Shown: in pieces, positions 32,812-41,130 of the stretch
How positions within the stretch are numbered: the first letter of the stretch is position 1
How the letters are laid out: each line of letters begins with the position of its first letter
Origin: Bacteroidia bacterium
GTDB lineage: Bacteria; Bacteroidota; Bacteroidia; Bacteroidales; F082
Assembly (NCBI GenBank): GCA_030537295.1
Contig: JAUNNU010000006.1
Coordinates: forward strand, 1 to 41,639
Direction of reading: 5' to 3'
Length of the DNA stretch: 41,639 bases
Made by a program: the position numbers and the translations under genes
Notes under the pieces: generated by a model
Told to the model about the DNA's origin: nothing
Databases searched by the model: none
The model's input: only the letters and a program-made list of their open reading frames with translations

Positions 32812-33600
32812 ATGAAGAAATTCCTTAAAATATCAGTCTGGGTCTTGACGGTCGGCGCGATTGTAACCGGTTGGGTGTTCACTCACAAGGAGCATATCGA
32901 GCATCCGCTCAAGGACGTGATGCTGACGCTTGACCGCGAGAATGAGACGGGTTTCATCAGCTATAGTGAAGTCTATCACGACATCGTGAACATCTGCGAC
33001 ACGATAAATAACACCGATGTCACAATGATTCCTGTCGATTCGGTGAGGAACTATCTGAATACAATCCCGTGGGCGACTTTTACTGAGGCAAATATTTCTC
33101 TTGACGAGATTTTGGTGGTGAATATCGTTGAATGTCAGCCGGTTATGCGCATCTATAACAAACTTGGCAAGTCAGTTTATCTTGATGCGGATGGAAATAT
33201 CTATCCGATTAACAATCAATATGTTCCGCATCTGATAATTGGAAGCGGCTACGCTGACTTCCCTGCTGTGACAAAGACATCGTCGAGCATTTATGATGAA
33301 AAATACAAGGATACCGATCTGCCGGAATTTTTCTCGGTTATGATGAGTGTCTTAAATAATTCATATACAAATTGTTGCGTCAAGCAGGTCTATCTTGCGA
33401 AGAACAAGAATTATGAATTGGCAATGAACAATGTGGATTTGGATGTCATCCTTGGTGATGGCGAAAATACGGATCTGAAACTGCACAACCTTCAGTGCTT
33501 TTTTGAGCAGATGCAAGGTAATCCTGACCTCGGCAATTATTGCAAGATCAATTTTAATTTTGAAAATCAAGTTGTATGCACTAAAAATACAGTAAAATGA
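32812..33600 (+). CDS. ftsQ: Cell division protein FtsQ
   Basis: Bitopic inner-membrane divisome protein. The 262 residues have a short cytoplasmic start, a membrane helix (about 6-24), a POTRA-like region (about 45-115) and a beta domain with VVNIVECQPVMRIYNKLGKSVYLDADGNIYPI (core VECQPVMRIY and DADGNIYPI), matching Bacteroidota FtsQ. Its last four bases overlap the ftsA start (ATGA). Confidence 0.9.
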   Translation: MKKFLKISVWVLTVGAIVTGWVFTHKEHIEHPLKDVMLTLDRENETGFISYSEVYHDIVNICDTINNTDVTMIPVDSVRNYLNTIPWATFTEANISLDEILVVNIVECQPVMRIYNKLGKSVYLDADGNIYPINNQYVPHLIIGSGYADFPAVTKTSSSIYDEKYKDTDLPEFFSVMMSVLNNSYTNCCVKQVYLAKNKNYELAMNNVDLDVILGDGENTDLKLHNLQCFFEQMQGNPDLGNYCKINFNFENQVVCTKNTVK

Positions 33601-34946
33601 GTAATCCTGCGTATATAGTAGGCCTTGACATTGGCACTACGAAAATTGCCTGTTTTGTGGGCGAAAAGGTTGAGAATGGAAAAATCGTGATCCGTGGCTA
33701 CGGCAAGACCGAGTCAACGGGAGTCAAACGCGGTATGGTGTTTAATATCGACGAGACGGTTGACGCCATCAAGCGTGCTGTCAGTCAGGCGTCCGAGCAG
33801 TCGAACGTCGAGATTCGCACCGTGAATGTCGGCATCGCCGGACATCACATCAAGAGTCTCAAGCACCGCGGCGTTCTGATGCGCGAAAATTCTGATGTTG
33901 AGATCAACGATGCAGAAATCGAAAAGCTGCGTCAGGACGTGTTCAAGTTGAGCATGACGCCAGGCGAGGAGATTATCGATGTCATCCCGCAGGAATATAT
34001 CGTTGACGATGAGCCGGGAATCCGTCATCCGAAAGGGATGCTCGGAAGCAAGCTCGAAGCTAACTTCCACGTTATCATAGGACAAGTGTCGGCGGCGAGA
34101 AACATTCTGACATGTATCAACCGTGCCGGCTTGGAGATGGAAAACATGATTCTTGAACCAATAGCATCGGCGGAGGCTGTCCTCGGTGACGATGAAAAAG
34201 AAGCAGGTGTGGCTCTCGTCGATATCGGCGGCGGCACGACCGACATCGCCATCTTCTACGATGATATAATTTCCCACACGGCGGTCATCCCGTTCGGCGG
34301 CAATGTCATCACGGAAGACATCAGACAGGGTTGCTCGATCATCAAGAAACATGCAGAGGAGATCAAGGTGAAGTTCGGATCGGCGGTGGCAAGCGAAAAC
34401 CGTGACGACGAGGTCGTCTCAATCCCCGGAATCCGCGGACGCGACCCGAAAGAGATCTCTTTCAAGACATTGGCGAGTATCATACAGGCCCGCCTCGAGG
34501 AGATTTTTGACCTGGTAAATGTTGAGATACAAAGAGTTAATAGCCAACATAAACTTATCGCCGGCGTTGTGCTGACAGGTGGCGGCGCCATGATGAAACA
34601 CATCCAGCAGCTCGCTGCCTTCAAGACCGGACTCGACGTGAGAATCGGTTATCCTAACGAATATCTTGCCAACGAGACATCGGAGGAATTGGCAAGCCCG
34701 ATGTATTCGACAGGCGTCGGCCTTGTCATCGAAGGTGTCAGACGTTATGAGATGGCTCTGAAGAGGAACACACATACGTCAAGCGGTAACGACCAGAAAA
34801 AGGTCGAGGTGTCACCGGAAGTGATTGAAGATGAAACCGTTGATAAAGATAAGAAGAGTGGCAGGTTCTTCTCCAATTTTAGGGAGAGACTGATTACCGG
34901 TTTCTCGAAAAATCTTTTCAGAGATGAAGATATTGACAAGGAATAA
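33597..34946 (+). CDS. ftsA: Cell division protein FtsA
   Basis: Actin-like protein that tethers FtsZ to the membrane. The 449 residues show the phosphate-1 motif VGLDIGTTKIACFVG, the 1C domain, phosphate-2 VDIGGGTTDIAIF, the adenosine motif VLTGGGAMM, and a C-terminal amphipathic helix (FFSNFRERLITGFSKNLF) preceded by a charged linker. The next gene, ftsZ, starts 18 bases later. Confidence 0.96.
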   Translation: MSNPAYIVGLDIGTTKIACFVGEKVENGKIVIRGYGKTESTGVKRGMVFNIDETVDAIKRAVSQASEQSNVEIRTVNVGIAGHHIKSLKHRGVLMRENSDVEINDAEIEKLRQDVFKLSMTPGEEIIDVIPQEYIVDDEPGIRHPKGMLGSKLEANFHVIIGQVSAARNILTCINRAGLEMENMILEPIASAEAVLGDDEKEAGVALVDIGGGTTDIAIFYDDIISHTAVIPFGGNVITEDIRQGCSIIKKHAEEIKVKFGSAVASENRDDEVVSIPGIRGRDPKEISFKTLASIIQARLEEIFDLVNVEIQRVNSQHKLIAGVVLTGGGAMMKHIQQLAAFKTGLDVRIGYPNEYLANETSEELASPMYSTGVGLVIEGVRRYEMALKRNTHTSSGNDQKKVEVSPEVIEDETVDKDKKSGRFFSNFRERLITGFSKNLFRDEDIDKE

Positions 34947-34964
34947 TAAAAAAACAGGAAAGAT

Positions 34965-36617
34965 ATGACAGATATTGTAAGATTTGATGAACCAGATACA
35001 AAGCCTAACATTATCAAGGTGATGGGTGTCGGCGGTGGCGGCAGCAACGCTGTGACGCACATGTTCAGCGATGGTATCACAGGTGTTGATTTCATTCTGT
35101 GTAACACTGACGACCAGGCGTTGCAGAAGAGTCCGGTGGAGAACAAGCTCCATATCGGCGAGCATTCCCTTGGAGCTGGTAACGTTCCCGCAGTGGGTCG
35201 CAAGGCGGCTGAAGAGACGGAAGACAAAATCCGTGAAGCCATTGGCGGTGACACCAAGATGTTGTTCATCACCGCAGGTATGGGCGGCGGCACCGGCACC
35301 GGAGCTGCTCCTGTCGTGGCAAGGATTTCCCGCGAACTCGGCCTCCTGACAGTAGGCATCGTGACACTTCCTTTTAGCTTCGAAGGCAAACGCCGTCAGC
35401 AGCAGGCGGAGGAAGGTATCGCCGAACTCCGTAAGAACGTCGATGCCTTGATTGTCATCAGCAACGACAAACTCCGTGAGGAATACGGCAACATGAAACT
35501 CACCGAGGCGTTCAAGAAAGCCGACGATGTGCTGAAGATAGCCGCCAAAGGCATTGCGGAAATCATCACCGTCACCGGCTATGTCAACGTTGACTTTGAA
35601 GATGTCAACAAAGTGATGCGTGAAAGCGGCAAGGCCATCATGGGCTCCGGCTACGCAGCCGGCGAAAACAGAGCCTTGCGCGCCGTCGAAGAGGCAGTCA
35701 GCTCACCGCTTCTCAACGACTCCGATATCACAGGCGCAAAGAACATCCTCGCCTATATCACATCAGGAAATGAAGAAGTCTCCCTCGATGAGGTGACGGA
35801 AATAATTGAATATGTTCAAGATGCAACCGGAAATGTGTCGGAGGTTATCTGGGGTAACGGCGAAGACCTGACCCTTGAAGACGGCATCCGTGTCACTCTC
35901 ATCGCCACAGGTTTCGAGATGGAGAAGGCCAAGGAAGAACCTGTCGTTCACACCTGCGCCGAGAATGTGCTGAAATCGACACCTAAACAGGAACCTGAAC
36001 GGAAACCTGAGCCGAAGCCGCAACCTGAAGCTGCGGAAAAGGAAGAAGAACAGATCCGTGTCATCAAAAAACATGAAGAGCCTGAACAGCCAAAGCCTGA
36101 AGTGAAAAAAGACGAACAGCAGACGGCAAAGACAACACATACTCTTTATGATGTTGAAACTGAACCTGTTGAGGAAGAGAAAGAAGATGTTGAAGAAGAT
36201 AATAACGGCTATACCGTGAGGAGAATCAGCAACGATTCTCAAACTGAAGTGCGCCGCGCACAGGATTCGGCAACGCCTTCAATCAAAAGATATGACAACC
36301 CGTTTGTCAATGATGACGATGACATCGATGTCCCTTCAGTCAGAAACATGGCATCAACGTCAACGGCGGTGGAGGTGAAACCTGTACAGAAGAAACAGAT
36401 CGATCTCAGGGAAGAACTTCGCCGCAAACGTCTCATCGACCTCGGAATGAGCTTCAAGACACAGCGTGGATTGGAAAATATGGAGAACGTTCCGGCATAC
36501 GCCCGACTCGGACTCGATATAAACAGCAGAGAGTCAGAGGAACTTTCTCGCGTCTCCGTGAATAAGACCTCAGGACTCAGCGAAGATAACACTTACATCA
36601 ATGTTGATGTAGATTAA
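34965..36617 (+). CDS. ftsZ: Cell division protein FtsZ
   Basis: Tubulin-like GTPase that forms the Z ring. The 550 residues contain the GTPase core (about 1-330) with GVGGGGSNAV (21-30), the GGGTGTG loop (107-113) and the T7 loop NVDFEDV. A long, charged Pro/Glu/Lys-rich linker (about 335-490) follows. The C-terminal tail PAYARLGLDIN...NTYINVDVD corresponds to the Bacteroidota tail and not to the proteobacterial DIPAFLR type. A gene for an exported protein follows 13 bases later. Confidence 0.97.
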   Translation: MTDIVRFDEPDTKPNIIKVMGVGGGGSNAVTHMFSDGITGVDFILCNTDDQALQKSPVENKLHIGEHSLGAGNVPAVGRKAAEETEDKIREAIGGDTKMLFITAGMGGGTGTGAAPVVARISRELGLLTVGIVTLPFSFEGKRRQQQAEEGIAELRKNVDALIVISNDKLREEYGNMKLTEAFKKADDVLKIAAKGIAEIITVTGYVNVDFEDVNKVMRESGKAIMGSGYAAGENRALRAVEEAVSSPLLNDSDITGAKNILAYITSGNEEVSLDEVTEIIEYVQDATGNVSEVIWGNGEDLTLEDGIRVTLIATGFEMEKAKEEPVVHTCAENVLKSTPKQEPERKPEPKPQPEAAEKEEEQIRVIKKHEEPEQPKPEVKKDEQQTAKTTHTLYDVETEPVEEEKEDVEEDNNGYTVRRISNDSQTEVRRAQDSATPSIKRYDNPFVNDDDDIDVPSVRNMASTSTAVEVKPVQKKQIDLREELRRKRLIDLGMSFKTQRGLENMENVPAYARLGLDINSRESEELSRVSVNKTSGLSEDNTYINVDVD

Positions 36618-36630
36618 CCCTGAAAATGTT

Positions 36631-38916
36631 ATGATGAAGTTGTCGAGGTTAATTGCATTTCTTGCAATAGTCATGGCGTTTCCTCACGGAAAAACCGCGG
36701 CGCAGGAGATGTACCTCGGCGGATTCACCATAGAAGATGTTCCGTCATTTCACGGAAAAACAATGGAACTCTCCGTGAGCTTCCATGCCGATTGCATCGA
36801 AAACACCAAAGCGAAGTATGTAATGACCGCCCAAAAAGATGGGATTTCCACCTTGTGGCGGTCATTTCCAATTGCGCCGGATTTCTCAAAAAAACTCATG
36901 ATTCCTTGCGATATTTTTGAAGACGGAATTATAAAATGCTACGCATATAATCCGAATTTGGAAATTTTGTCAATCGACAGCCTGACGTATAATGTTGATT
37001 TTGTTGAGTTTCCGTCATTCGTGCCAAAGGTGGATTTGCCGAAGTATCCTTATTCGATGAAATATCTGCCGGAACTTGATGGCGTTGGCAATCTTAAAAT
37101 TCTTTTTTCAAGAAAAGAAAAAAATGTTGTTCTTTCAGATGAGAAAAATAACATTCTCACACGACCTCTGACGATGTTGCTTCGAGGATATTGTGATGGT
37201 CAATACGTTGAAAATCAATCGTCTGAATGGAAAAAGAAGTCGTTTGAAAAAACTGACGATTCGGTCTTTACTGTTTTTGAAAACGAGAATGAATTTTCAT
37301 CGACAAGAATGAAAATGACGTTTTTCAAAGAAAACCCTGATGTCAGGGTTGAATTGGAAACGGAATTCAAGAAAGATGTAAAAATCGAAAGGCTCGCGAT
37401 GATGCTGCCTTTCAGATACGGTGAATTTAAGGTTTACGATGATTACATGCGAGTCGTGAAAGATTCACTCCGTGAAGGTGAATATTATCTCGATCAAGAA
37501 GGTTTCTCTTTGAAAATCAATGAGAAACAATTGAATCTTTATCATCCCGATGAATTGTCATCAACACAGCTTGACGCGAGAAACAGATCGGTCTTTTTAA
37601 ATTTGGATTACGAGAAAGATCATCCTTTCGTGCATTTCCCGTTTGATGACGACACTTCTGACTATTTCGTTGACAAGTCGATGCGCGAGGTTAAAAAAGG
37701 CGATGTCGTCAAAGCGTCTTTTGTCTTAAGTGTAACGCAACCTGTTGATTTACCGAGGATTATGCCGGTTTGGGACGGTTTTGAATCTTCGATTATTTTC
37801 ACCGAACATGCTGACTGGACAGATATTCGCACCCATCGCGCCGTGTGTTTCGGAAGCGAAGATGTCAGCTGCGCCGACAGTGCGGTCGGCGGCTTCGTTT
37901 ATTACGGCATTCCCGTGACAAAAAGCGTTTTTTACTGCAATCCCGACAGCGTAAGAAATGTCGTGAAAAACTCCGAATTTCCAGACCTTCATTCAACAAT
38001 AACGACAGATTCTTTGTTCTTTGATTTTCTTAAACAATTGAAAGACAAAGGTTTTGATATTTGTCTGCACACTCCTGAACAATATACGACGACGGTTTCA
38101 AATCTTTCGGAGGCTCTCGCTTTTATGAAAGAAAACTTCGGTTCGCCTTCATGGATTGACCACGGATACAACAACTCTTCAGAAAATAACCGTGAGAATA
38201 TCGTCTGCGACGGGCTTGACAAGTCATCACCTCATTATATATGTAATCTTTGGCGCGAAAACGGCGTGAAATATCCTTGGAATGCGGCGTATGAAGAACT
38301 GAAACCTTTTGATAACTATCTGTTTGATAATCATTTACAAAGGCCATATCCATTCTTTAGTGATGCGTTTCCGAAACCGAGGGTGATGCGACTTCCAGAT
38401 GAACGGGATTTCCTGCTTTGGTCAACGGAATACACAACGGAGCCTGGCGATTCGTGGAATTATTATTTCAATAAGGAAAGGCTGATGAAAGTCGTCGAAA
38501 GCCGCTCGGTTCTCATCCTGCACACTTATCCGGCGTGGGTCGAGACATTCCGCGGTTTTTGGGATATGGAAGACGGAAGGGCTGTCGCAAAACCCGATTT
38601 CAATCAGGCTCTCGAACGGATTGCAAAACTTCGTGACGAGAAAATGATGCTCCCGACCACGATTGATAAGTACATGTCTTATCAAGAACAACTTCAAAAT
38701 GTTGAATATCACTATGATAATGACGGGAACGTTGTTTTGAAAAACAATAATCCGGATGTTGTGAAAGGATTTTCGCTCATCTCAAAGTCGGAGATGAAAA
38801 TCGAAAACAAGGATTTTGAAACGCGGATTTCAAAAGGAGAACATATCATCTTTTTTGACCTGAATCCGAGGGAAGAATTGAAAATCAAGAGAGTAGAGAT
38901 GAAAGATGTGAGATAG
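36631..38916 (+). CDS. Secreted protein with polysaccharide deacetylase-like C-terminal region
   Basis: The 761 residues begin with a cleavable signal peptide (about 1-24, ending TAAQ). Residues about 25-380 are beta-rich and unrecognised. From about 385 to 680 the pattern resembles an NodB/CE4-type barrel: IIFTEHADW (391-396) could supply a metal ligand, then GFDICLHTPEQY (His480), WIDHGYNN (His511) and a late LILHTYPAW strand. The match is by motif style only; a glycoside hydrolase-like barrel is an alternative. The gene is 13 bases after ftsZ in the same direction, so it may be cotranscribed with the division genes, and a cell-envelope sugar substrate is an inference. Its composition is more A/T-rich than ftsZ. 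Confidence 0.65.
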   Translation: MMKLSRLIAFLAIVMAFPHGKTAAQEMYLGGFTIEDVPSFHGKTMELSVSFHADCIENTKAKYVMTAQKDGISTLWRSFPIAPDFSKKLMIPCDIFEDGIIKCYAYNPNLEILSIDSLTYNVDFVEFPSFVPKVDLPKYPYSMKYLPELDGVGNLKILFSRKEKNVVLSDEKNNILTRPLTMLLRGYCDGQYVENQSSEWKKKSFEKTDDSVFTVFENENEFSSTRMKMTFFKENPDVRVELETEFKKDVKIERLAMMLPFRYGEFKVYDDYMRVVKDSLREGEYYLDQEGFSLKINEKQLNLYHPDELSSTQLDARNRSVFLNLDYEKDHPFVHFPFDDDTSDYFVDKSMREVKKGDVVKASFVLSVTQPVDLPRIMPVWDGFESSIIFTEHADWTDIRTHRAVCFGSEDVSCADSAVGGFVYYGIPVTKSVFYCNPDSVRNVVKNSEFPDLHSTITTDSLFFDFLKQLKDKGFDICLHTPEQYTTTVSNLSEALAFMKENFGSPSWIDHGYNNSSENNRENIVCDGLDKSSPHYICNLWRENGVKYPWNAAYEELKPFDNYLFDNHLQRPYPFFSDAFPKPRVMRLPDERDFLLWSTEYTTEPGDSWNYYFNKERLMKVVESRSVLILHTYPAWVETFRGFWDMEDGRAVAKPDFNQALERIAKLRDEKMMLPTTIDKYMSYQEQLQNVEYHYDNDGNVVLKNNNPDVVKGFSLISKSEMKIENKDFETRISKGEHIIFFDLNPREELKIKRVEMKDVR

Positions 38917-38931
38917 AATAAGTTAAATATT

Positions 38932-38939
38932 TAATTTTG
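38932..38939 (+). promoter_or_regulatory. -7 promoter element of purN
   Basis: TAATTTTG matches TAnnTTTG only 5 bases before the purN ATG. If used, transcription would begin at or next to the start codon, giving a leaderless mRNA. No -33 TTG at the right distance is seen, so confidence is limited. Confidence 0.4.
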
Positions 38940-38944
38940 TAAAA

Positions 38945-39565
38945 ATGAAGAAACTTGCAATATTTGTATCGGGCAGCGGCACCAACTTACAACAGATCGC
39001 CGAATATTTCGCTCCGAATCCGGAGGTGAAAATCGTTTGTGTTGTCAGCAACAACAAGGATGCTTTCGCCAATGTCAGGGCGAAGAATCTTGGTATTCCG
39101 TTGGTCATGCTTAATTCAAAGGCGAAAATCCACGATTTTGAGTTGCAAAGTCAGTATGAAGTTTCGCAAACGTTTGATTTTCAAGATAAAGCATTTTCAG
39201 AATATCTAAAATCGCTTGATGTCGATTTGATTGTGCTTGCCGGCTTCCTTTGGCTCATCCCGCAGCATCTTCTTGATGCTTTTACGGGGAAGATTATAAA
39301 CATTCATCCGGCGTTGTTGCCGAAATACGGCGGAAAGGGCTTCTACGGCCATCATGTACACGAGGCTGTCGTGGCGCATCACGAAAAAGAGTCGGGCATC
39401 ACAATACATTATGTGAATGAACGTTACGACAGCGGCGACATCATTTTCCAGAAATCGGTGGAGCTTTCGGAAACCGACACGGCCGAAGATGTCGCAGCGA
39501 AGATTCATATTTTGGAAAAAGATTATTTTCCGGTTGTCATTGAAGAATTGCTGAAAAGTTTATAA
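38945..39565 (+). CDS. purN: Phosphoribosylglycinamide formyltransferase
   Basis: Transfers a formyl group from 10-formyltetrahydrofolate to GAR in purine synthesis. The 206 residues contain the GAR-binding SGSGTNLQQI, a catalytic INIHPALLPKYGGKGFYG motif with Asn119 and His121, and VNERYDSGDIIFQ with Asp162. It is an independent unit after the long secreted-protein gene. Its last three codons form the first unit of a 9-base repeat array. Confidence 0.95.
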   Translation: MKKLAIFVSGSGTNLQQIAEYFAPNPEVKIVCVVSNNKDAFANVRAKNLGIPLVMLNSKAKIHDFELQSQYEVSQTFDFQDKAFSEYLKSLDVDLIVLAGFLWLIPQHLLDAFTGKIINIHPALLPKYGGKGFYGHHVHEAVVAHHEKESGITIHYVNERYDSGDIIFQKSVELSETDTAEDVAAKIHILEKDYFPVVIEELLKSL

Positions 39566-39590
39566 AGTTCAGAAAGTTTGTAAAGTTTAA
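39555..39590. repeat. Exact 4 x 9-base tandem array between purN and the DUF2147 gene
   Basis: Units AAAGTTTAT, AAAGTTCAG, AAAGTTTGT and AAAGTTTAA occupy 39555-39590. The first includes the last sense codons and part of the stop of purN, and the last ends three bases before the next ATG. It has the same period as the repeats at 13701 and 16249 but a different unit. Confidence 0.85.
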
Positions 39591-39593
39591 AAA

Positions 39594-40001
39594 ATGAAAA
39601 AGGTATTATTTACGGCAATGTTATTGCTTATTGCATTGGTTTCCAATGCACAGGTTGACAAGATTCTCGGTGAATGGCGCACTGTCGATGACAAGACGGG
39701 CGAGACGAAAGGTGTTGTCCTCTTCTATCAAGATGAGGCGAACGGTCTTTATTACGGAAAGATGACGCATGTCTATGAAAACGGCAAGGAGATTTTCGAC
39801 CCGCAGTATGTCGGTCTTGTGATTATCAAGGACATGAAGGACGAAAAAGGCACTCTCAAGGGTGGCACCGTGTATGATCCGGAAAGTCAGAAGACTTATT
39901 ACGCGAAGATTTCATATAACAAGAAAGACAACACCATCACGTTGCGCGGCTCGCTCGACAAGGCGGGAATGCTTGGCAGGTCGCAGACGTGGGTCAGGTG
40001 A
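39594..40001 (+). CDS. DUF2147 family exported protein
   Basis: The 135 residues start with a signal peptide (about 1-19, ending SNAQ), then ILGEWRTVDDKTGETKGVV, LYYGKMTHVY, GLVIIKDMK, GTVYDPESQKTYYAKI and LRGSLDKAGMLGRSQTWVR. These features match the DUF2147 family of small periplasmic beta-barrel-like proteins. The function is unknown. It converges on the toxin-antitoxin pair with 19 bases between stops. Confidence 0.9.
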   Translation: MKKVLFTAMLLLIALVSNAQVDKILGEWRTVDDKTGETKGVVLFYQDEANGLYYGKMTHVYENGKEIFDPQYVGLVIIKDMKDEKGTLKGGTVYDPESQKTYYAKISYNKKDNTITLRGSLDKAGMLGRSQTWVR

Positions 40002-40020
40002 ACGGTCGAAAAACAATTTG

Positions 40021-40371
40021 TTACACCATTACAGCTTCCAATCGGATTTTCAGATTTAATGCTTCCGCAATTTGTAGAAAGGACGATAACTGCATGTCGG
40101 TCTCGCCTTTCTCGATGCGGCTTATGTATGTGCGTTCTTTGCCGATGCGTTCTGCAAGATCCTGTTGGGTGAGTTGAAGTGATTTGCGTCTGTCGCGAAG
40201 AATTTCTCCGTAATACCAGGCTTGCGCTTTGGCATTGAACTCATTGCGACGCTCGCTCCCTTGCACTCCAATCTCTTTCGACAAAACATCTTCTGCTTCG
40301 ACAAAACCTTTCGCCTTCGAAAAATCAAATTTTCTCAATTTTTGAATCTCTTCTTCATTCAAGTTTCTCAT
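40021..40371 (-). CDS. HigA-type Xre family antitoxin
   Basis: The 116 residues end in a helix-turn-helix domain (about 56-112) with LQLTQQDLAERIGKERTYISRIEKGETDMQLSSFLQIAEAL, of which the recognition part is QQDLAERIGKERTYISRIE. The N-terminal half probably contacts the toxin. It lies downstream of and overlaps the toxin gene by four bases, in the toxin-first order typical of HigBA. It probably represses the shared promoter at 40725. Confidence 0.88.
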   Translation of the reverse strand: MRNLNEEEIQKLRKFDFSKAKGFVEAEDVLSKEIGVQGSERRNEFNAKAQAWYYGEILRDRRKSLQLTQQDLAERIGKERTYISRIEKGETDMQLSSFLQIAEALNLKIRLEAVMV

Positions 40372-40700
40372 AATACTCTCCTTAATATGTTTGTTGCTAT
40401 TTCTATCTGCTTTTTGTAATCTTTCGTATCTTTCTTAATAAAACCATTTAAGAATACTACGGTTTTGGACAAATTGATATTTGGACTATCAGCTGAAAAC
40501 AAAATCACCCGAATCTCATTGTCAACCTTTATTCGTAATTCGTAAAAATCAGTGTTGACTAATTTTTTCACGAATCGACTTGATATGAGTGGCATTGTTT
40601 CTAAAATAACAGAGGCGTAGTGCAATTTCTCGCGTACCCGTTCATTCGTACTCTGTTCAAAAGCTTGATATTCAGTTGAATATATTAAAATTCGTTCCAT
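40368..40700 (-). CDS. RelE/HigB-type (Gp49-like) toxin
   Basis: The 110 residues from the ATG at 40700 contain YELRIKVDNEIRVILFS, the central strands of phage-derived Gp49-like RelE-superfamily toxins, and a C-terminal FLNGFIKKDTKDYKKQIEIA helix. Such toxins cleave mRNA at the ribosome. A longer in-frame start at 40727 is rejected because it would overlap the -7 promoter. The antitoxin gene follows with a four-base overlap. Confidence 0.85.
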   Translation of the reverse strand: MERILIYSTEYQAFEQSTNERVREKLHYASVILETMPLISSRFVKKLVNTDFYELRIKVDNEIRVILFSADSPNINLSKTVVFLNGFIKKDTKDYKKQIEIATNILRRVL

Positions 40701-40724
40701 AAGTGCGTTGTAGTTTCCAGATTG

Positions 40725-40732
40725 CAAAGGTA
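40725..40732 (-). promoter_or_regulatory. -7 promoter element of the toxin-antitoxin pair
   Basis: The minus strand reads TACCTTTG, a full TAnnTTTG match, 24 bases before the toxin start at 40700. The -33 side is A/T-rich without a clear TTG. Confidence 0.55.
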
Positions 40733-40784
40733 ACGAATTAGTTTCATAAAAAGATATATTTTAAAAATTATTTTTTATATTATC

Positions 40785-40795
40785 GTCCGATAAAA
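40785..40795 (+). repeat. GTCCGATAAAA direct repeat, copy 1
   Basis: GTCCGATAAAA occurs here and again at 41599-41609, each followed by (A)CT. This copy lies in TTATCG-TC-CGATAA, a palindrome. The copies bracket the HigA relic and the unknown gene. A remnant of a mobile-element end is possible; nothing else in the window confirms it. Confidence 0.35.
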
Positions 40796-40859
40796 ACTGA
40801 AAACGGCTAACCGAGACAACACAAACAGGGAGCAAAGACAAAAAACAGTCAACCTAAAA

Positions 40860-40997
40860 TTAGGAGATGACAGTATATGACACTCCAATCTGCATCGCCA
40901 AAGCACGTTGCGAAATGCCGCGATATTCTATTTCATCTTTAATCACTTCACCAGGGTGAGTGGGGATGAAAGGTTCTTTATCTTTTATACCCCGCAT
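40860..40997 (-). pseudogene. Truncated HigA/VapI-type antitoxin (relic)
   Basis: A 45-residue reading frame starts MRGIKDKEPFIPTHPGEV and continues KDEIEYRGISQRALAMQIGVSYTVIS before a stop. The THPGEV start and the first two helices of the HTH match HigA/VapI antitoxins, which are normally about 90-110 residues. The stop falls where the family reads on through the recognition helix (VSYTVLNEIL), and no homology is seen in any frame downstream. The upstream promoter and an operator-like palindrome are intact. No toxin gene accompanies it. It could still be expressed as a mini-protein. Confidence 0.75.
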
Positions 40998-41018
40998 ACA
41001 AAATCTTTTTTAACGATG

Positions 41019-41026
41019 CAAAGATA
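41019..41026 (-). promoter_or_regulatory. -7 promoter element of the HigA relic
   Basis: The minus strand reads TATCTTTG, matching TAnnTTTG, 21 bases before the relic's ATG. A TTG on that strand at 41048-41050 is 21 bases further upstream, inside the palindrome described next. Confidence 0.55.
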
Positions 41027-41039
41027 AAAAAGAGTTTTG

Positions 41040-41063
41040 AATATTCACAAAAAAGTGAATATT
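41040..41063. promoter_or_regulatory. Operator-like palindrome upstream of the HigA relic
   Basis: Perfect 9-base arms AATATTCAC (41040-41048) and GTGAATATT (41055-41063) around AAAAAA. It overlaps the expected -33 position of the relic promoter, as expected for the binding site of an autorepressing antitoxin. No T-run follows, so it is unlikely to be a terminator. Confidence 0.6.
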
Positions 41064-41070
41064 ATATAAA

Positions 41071-41095
41071 AAAAGCGTGCGAAAGGCACGCTTTT
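41071..41095 (-). terminator. Intrinsic terminator of the gene at 41131
   Basis: Arms AAAAGCGTGC (41071-41080) and GCACGCTTTT (41086-41095) pair perfectly around a 5-base loop. On the minus strand the stem is followed by a run of T (A-run 41068-41074 on +), the intrinsic terminator pattern for the unknown gene ending at 41131. It may work in both directions. Confidence 0.85.
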
Positions 41096-41130
41096 ACTAT
41101 TTTCTTATAAATATATGTGGGGAAATGATC

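Noticed and set aside
40701..40727. Longer start for the HigB-type toxin
   Set aside because: It overlaps the -7 element at 40725-40732, so the ATG at 40700 is preferred.
41040..41063. Palindrome as an intrinsic terminator
   Set aside because: No T-run follows the arms on either strand in the right place; a separate, strong terminator stands at 41071-41095.
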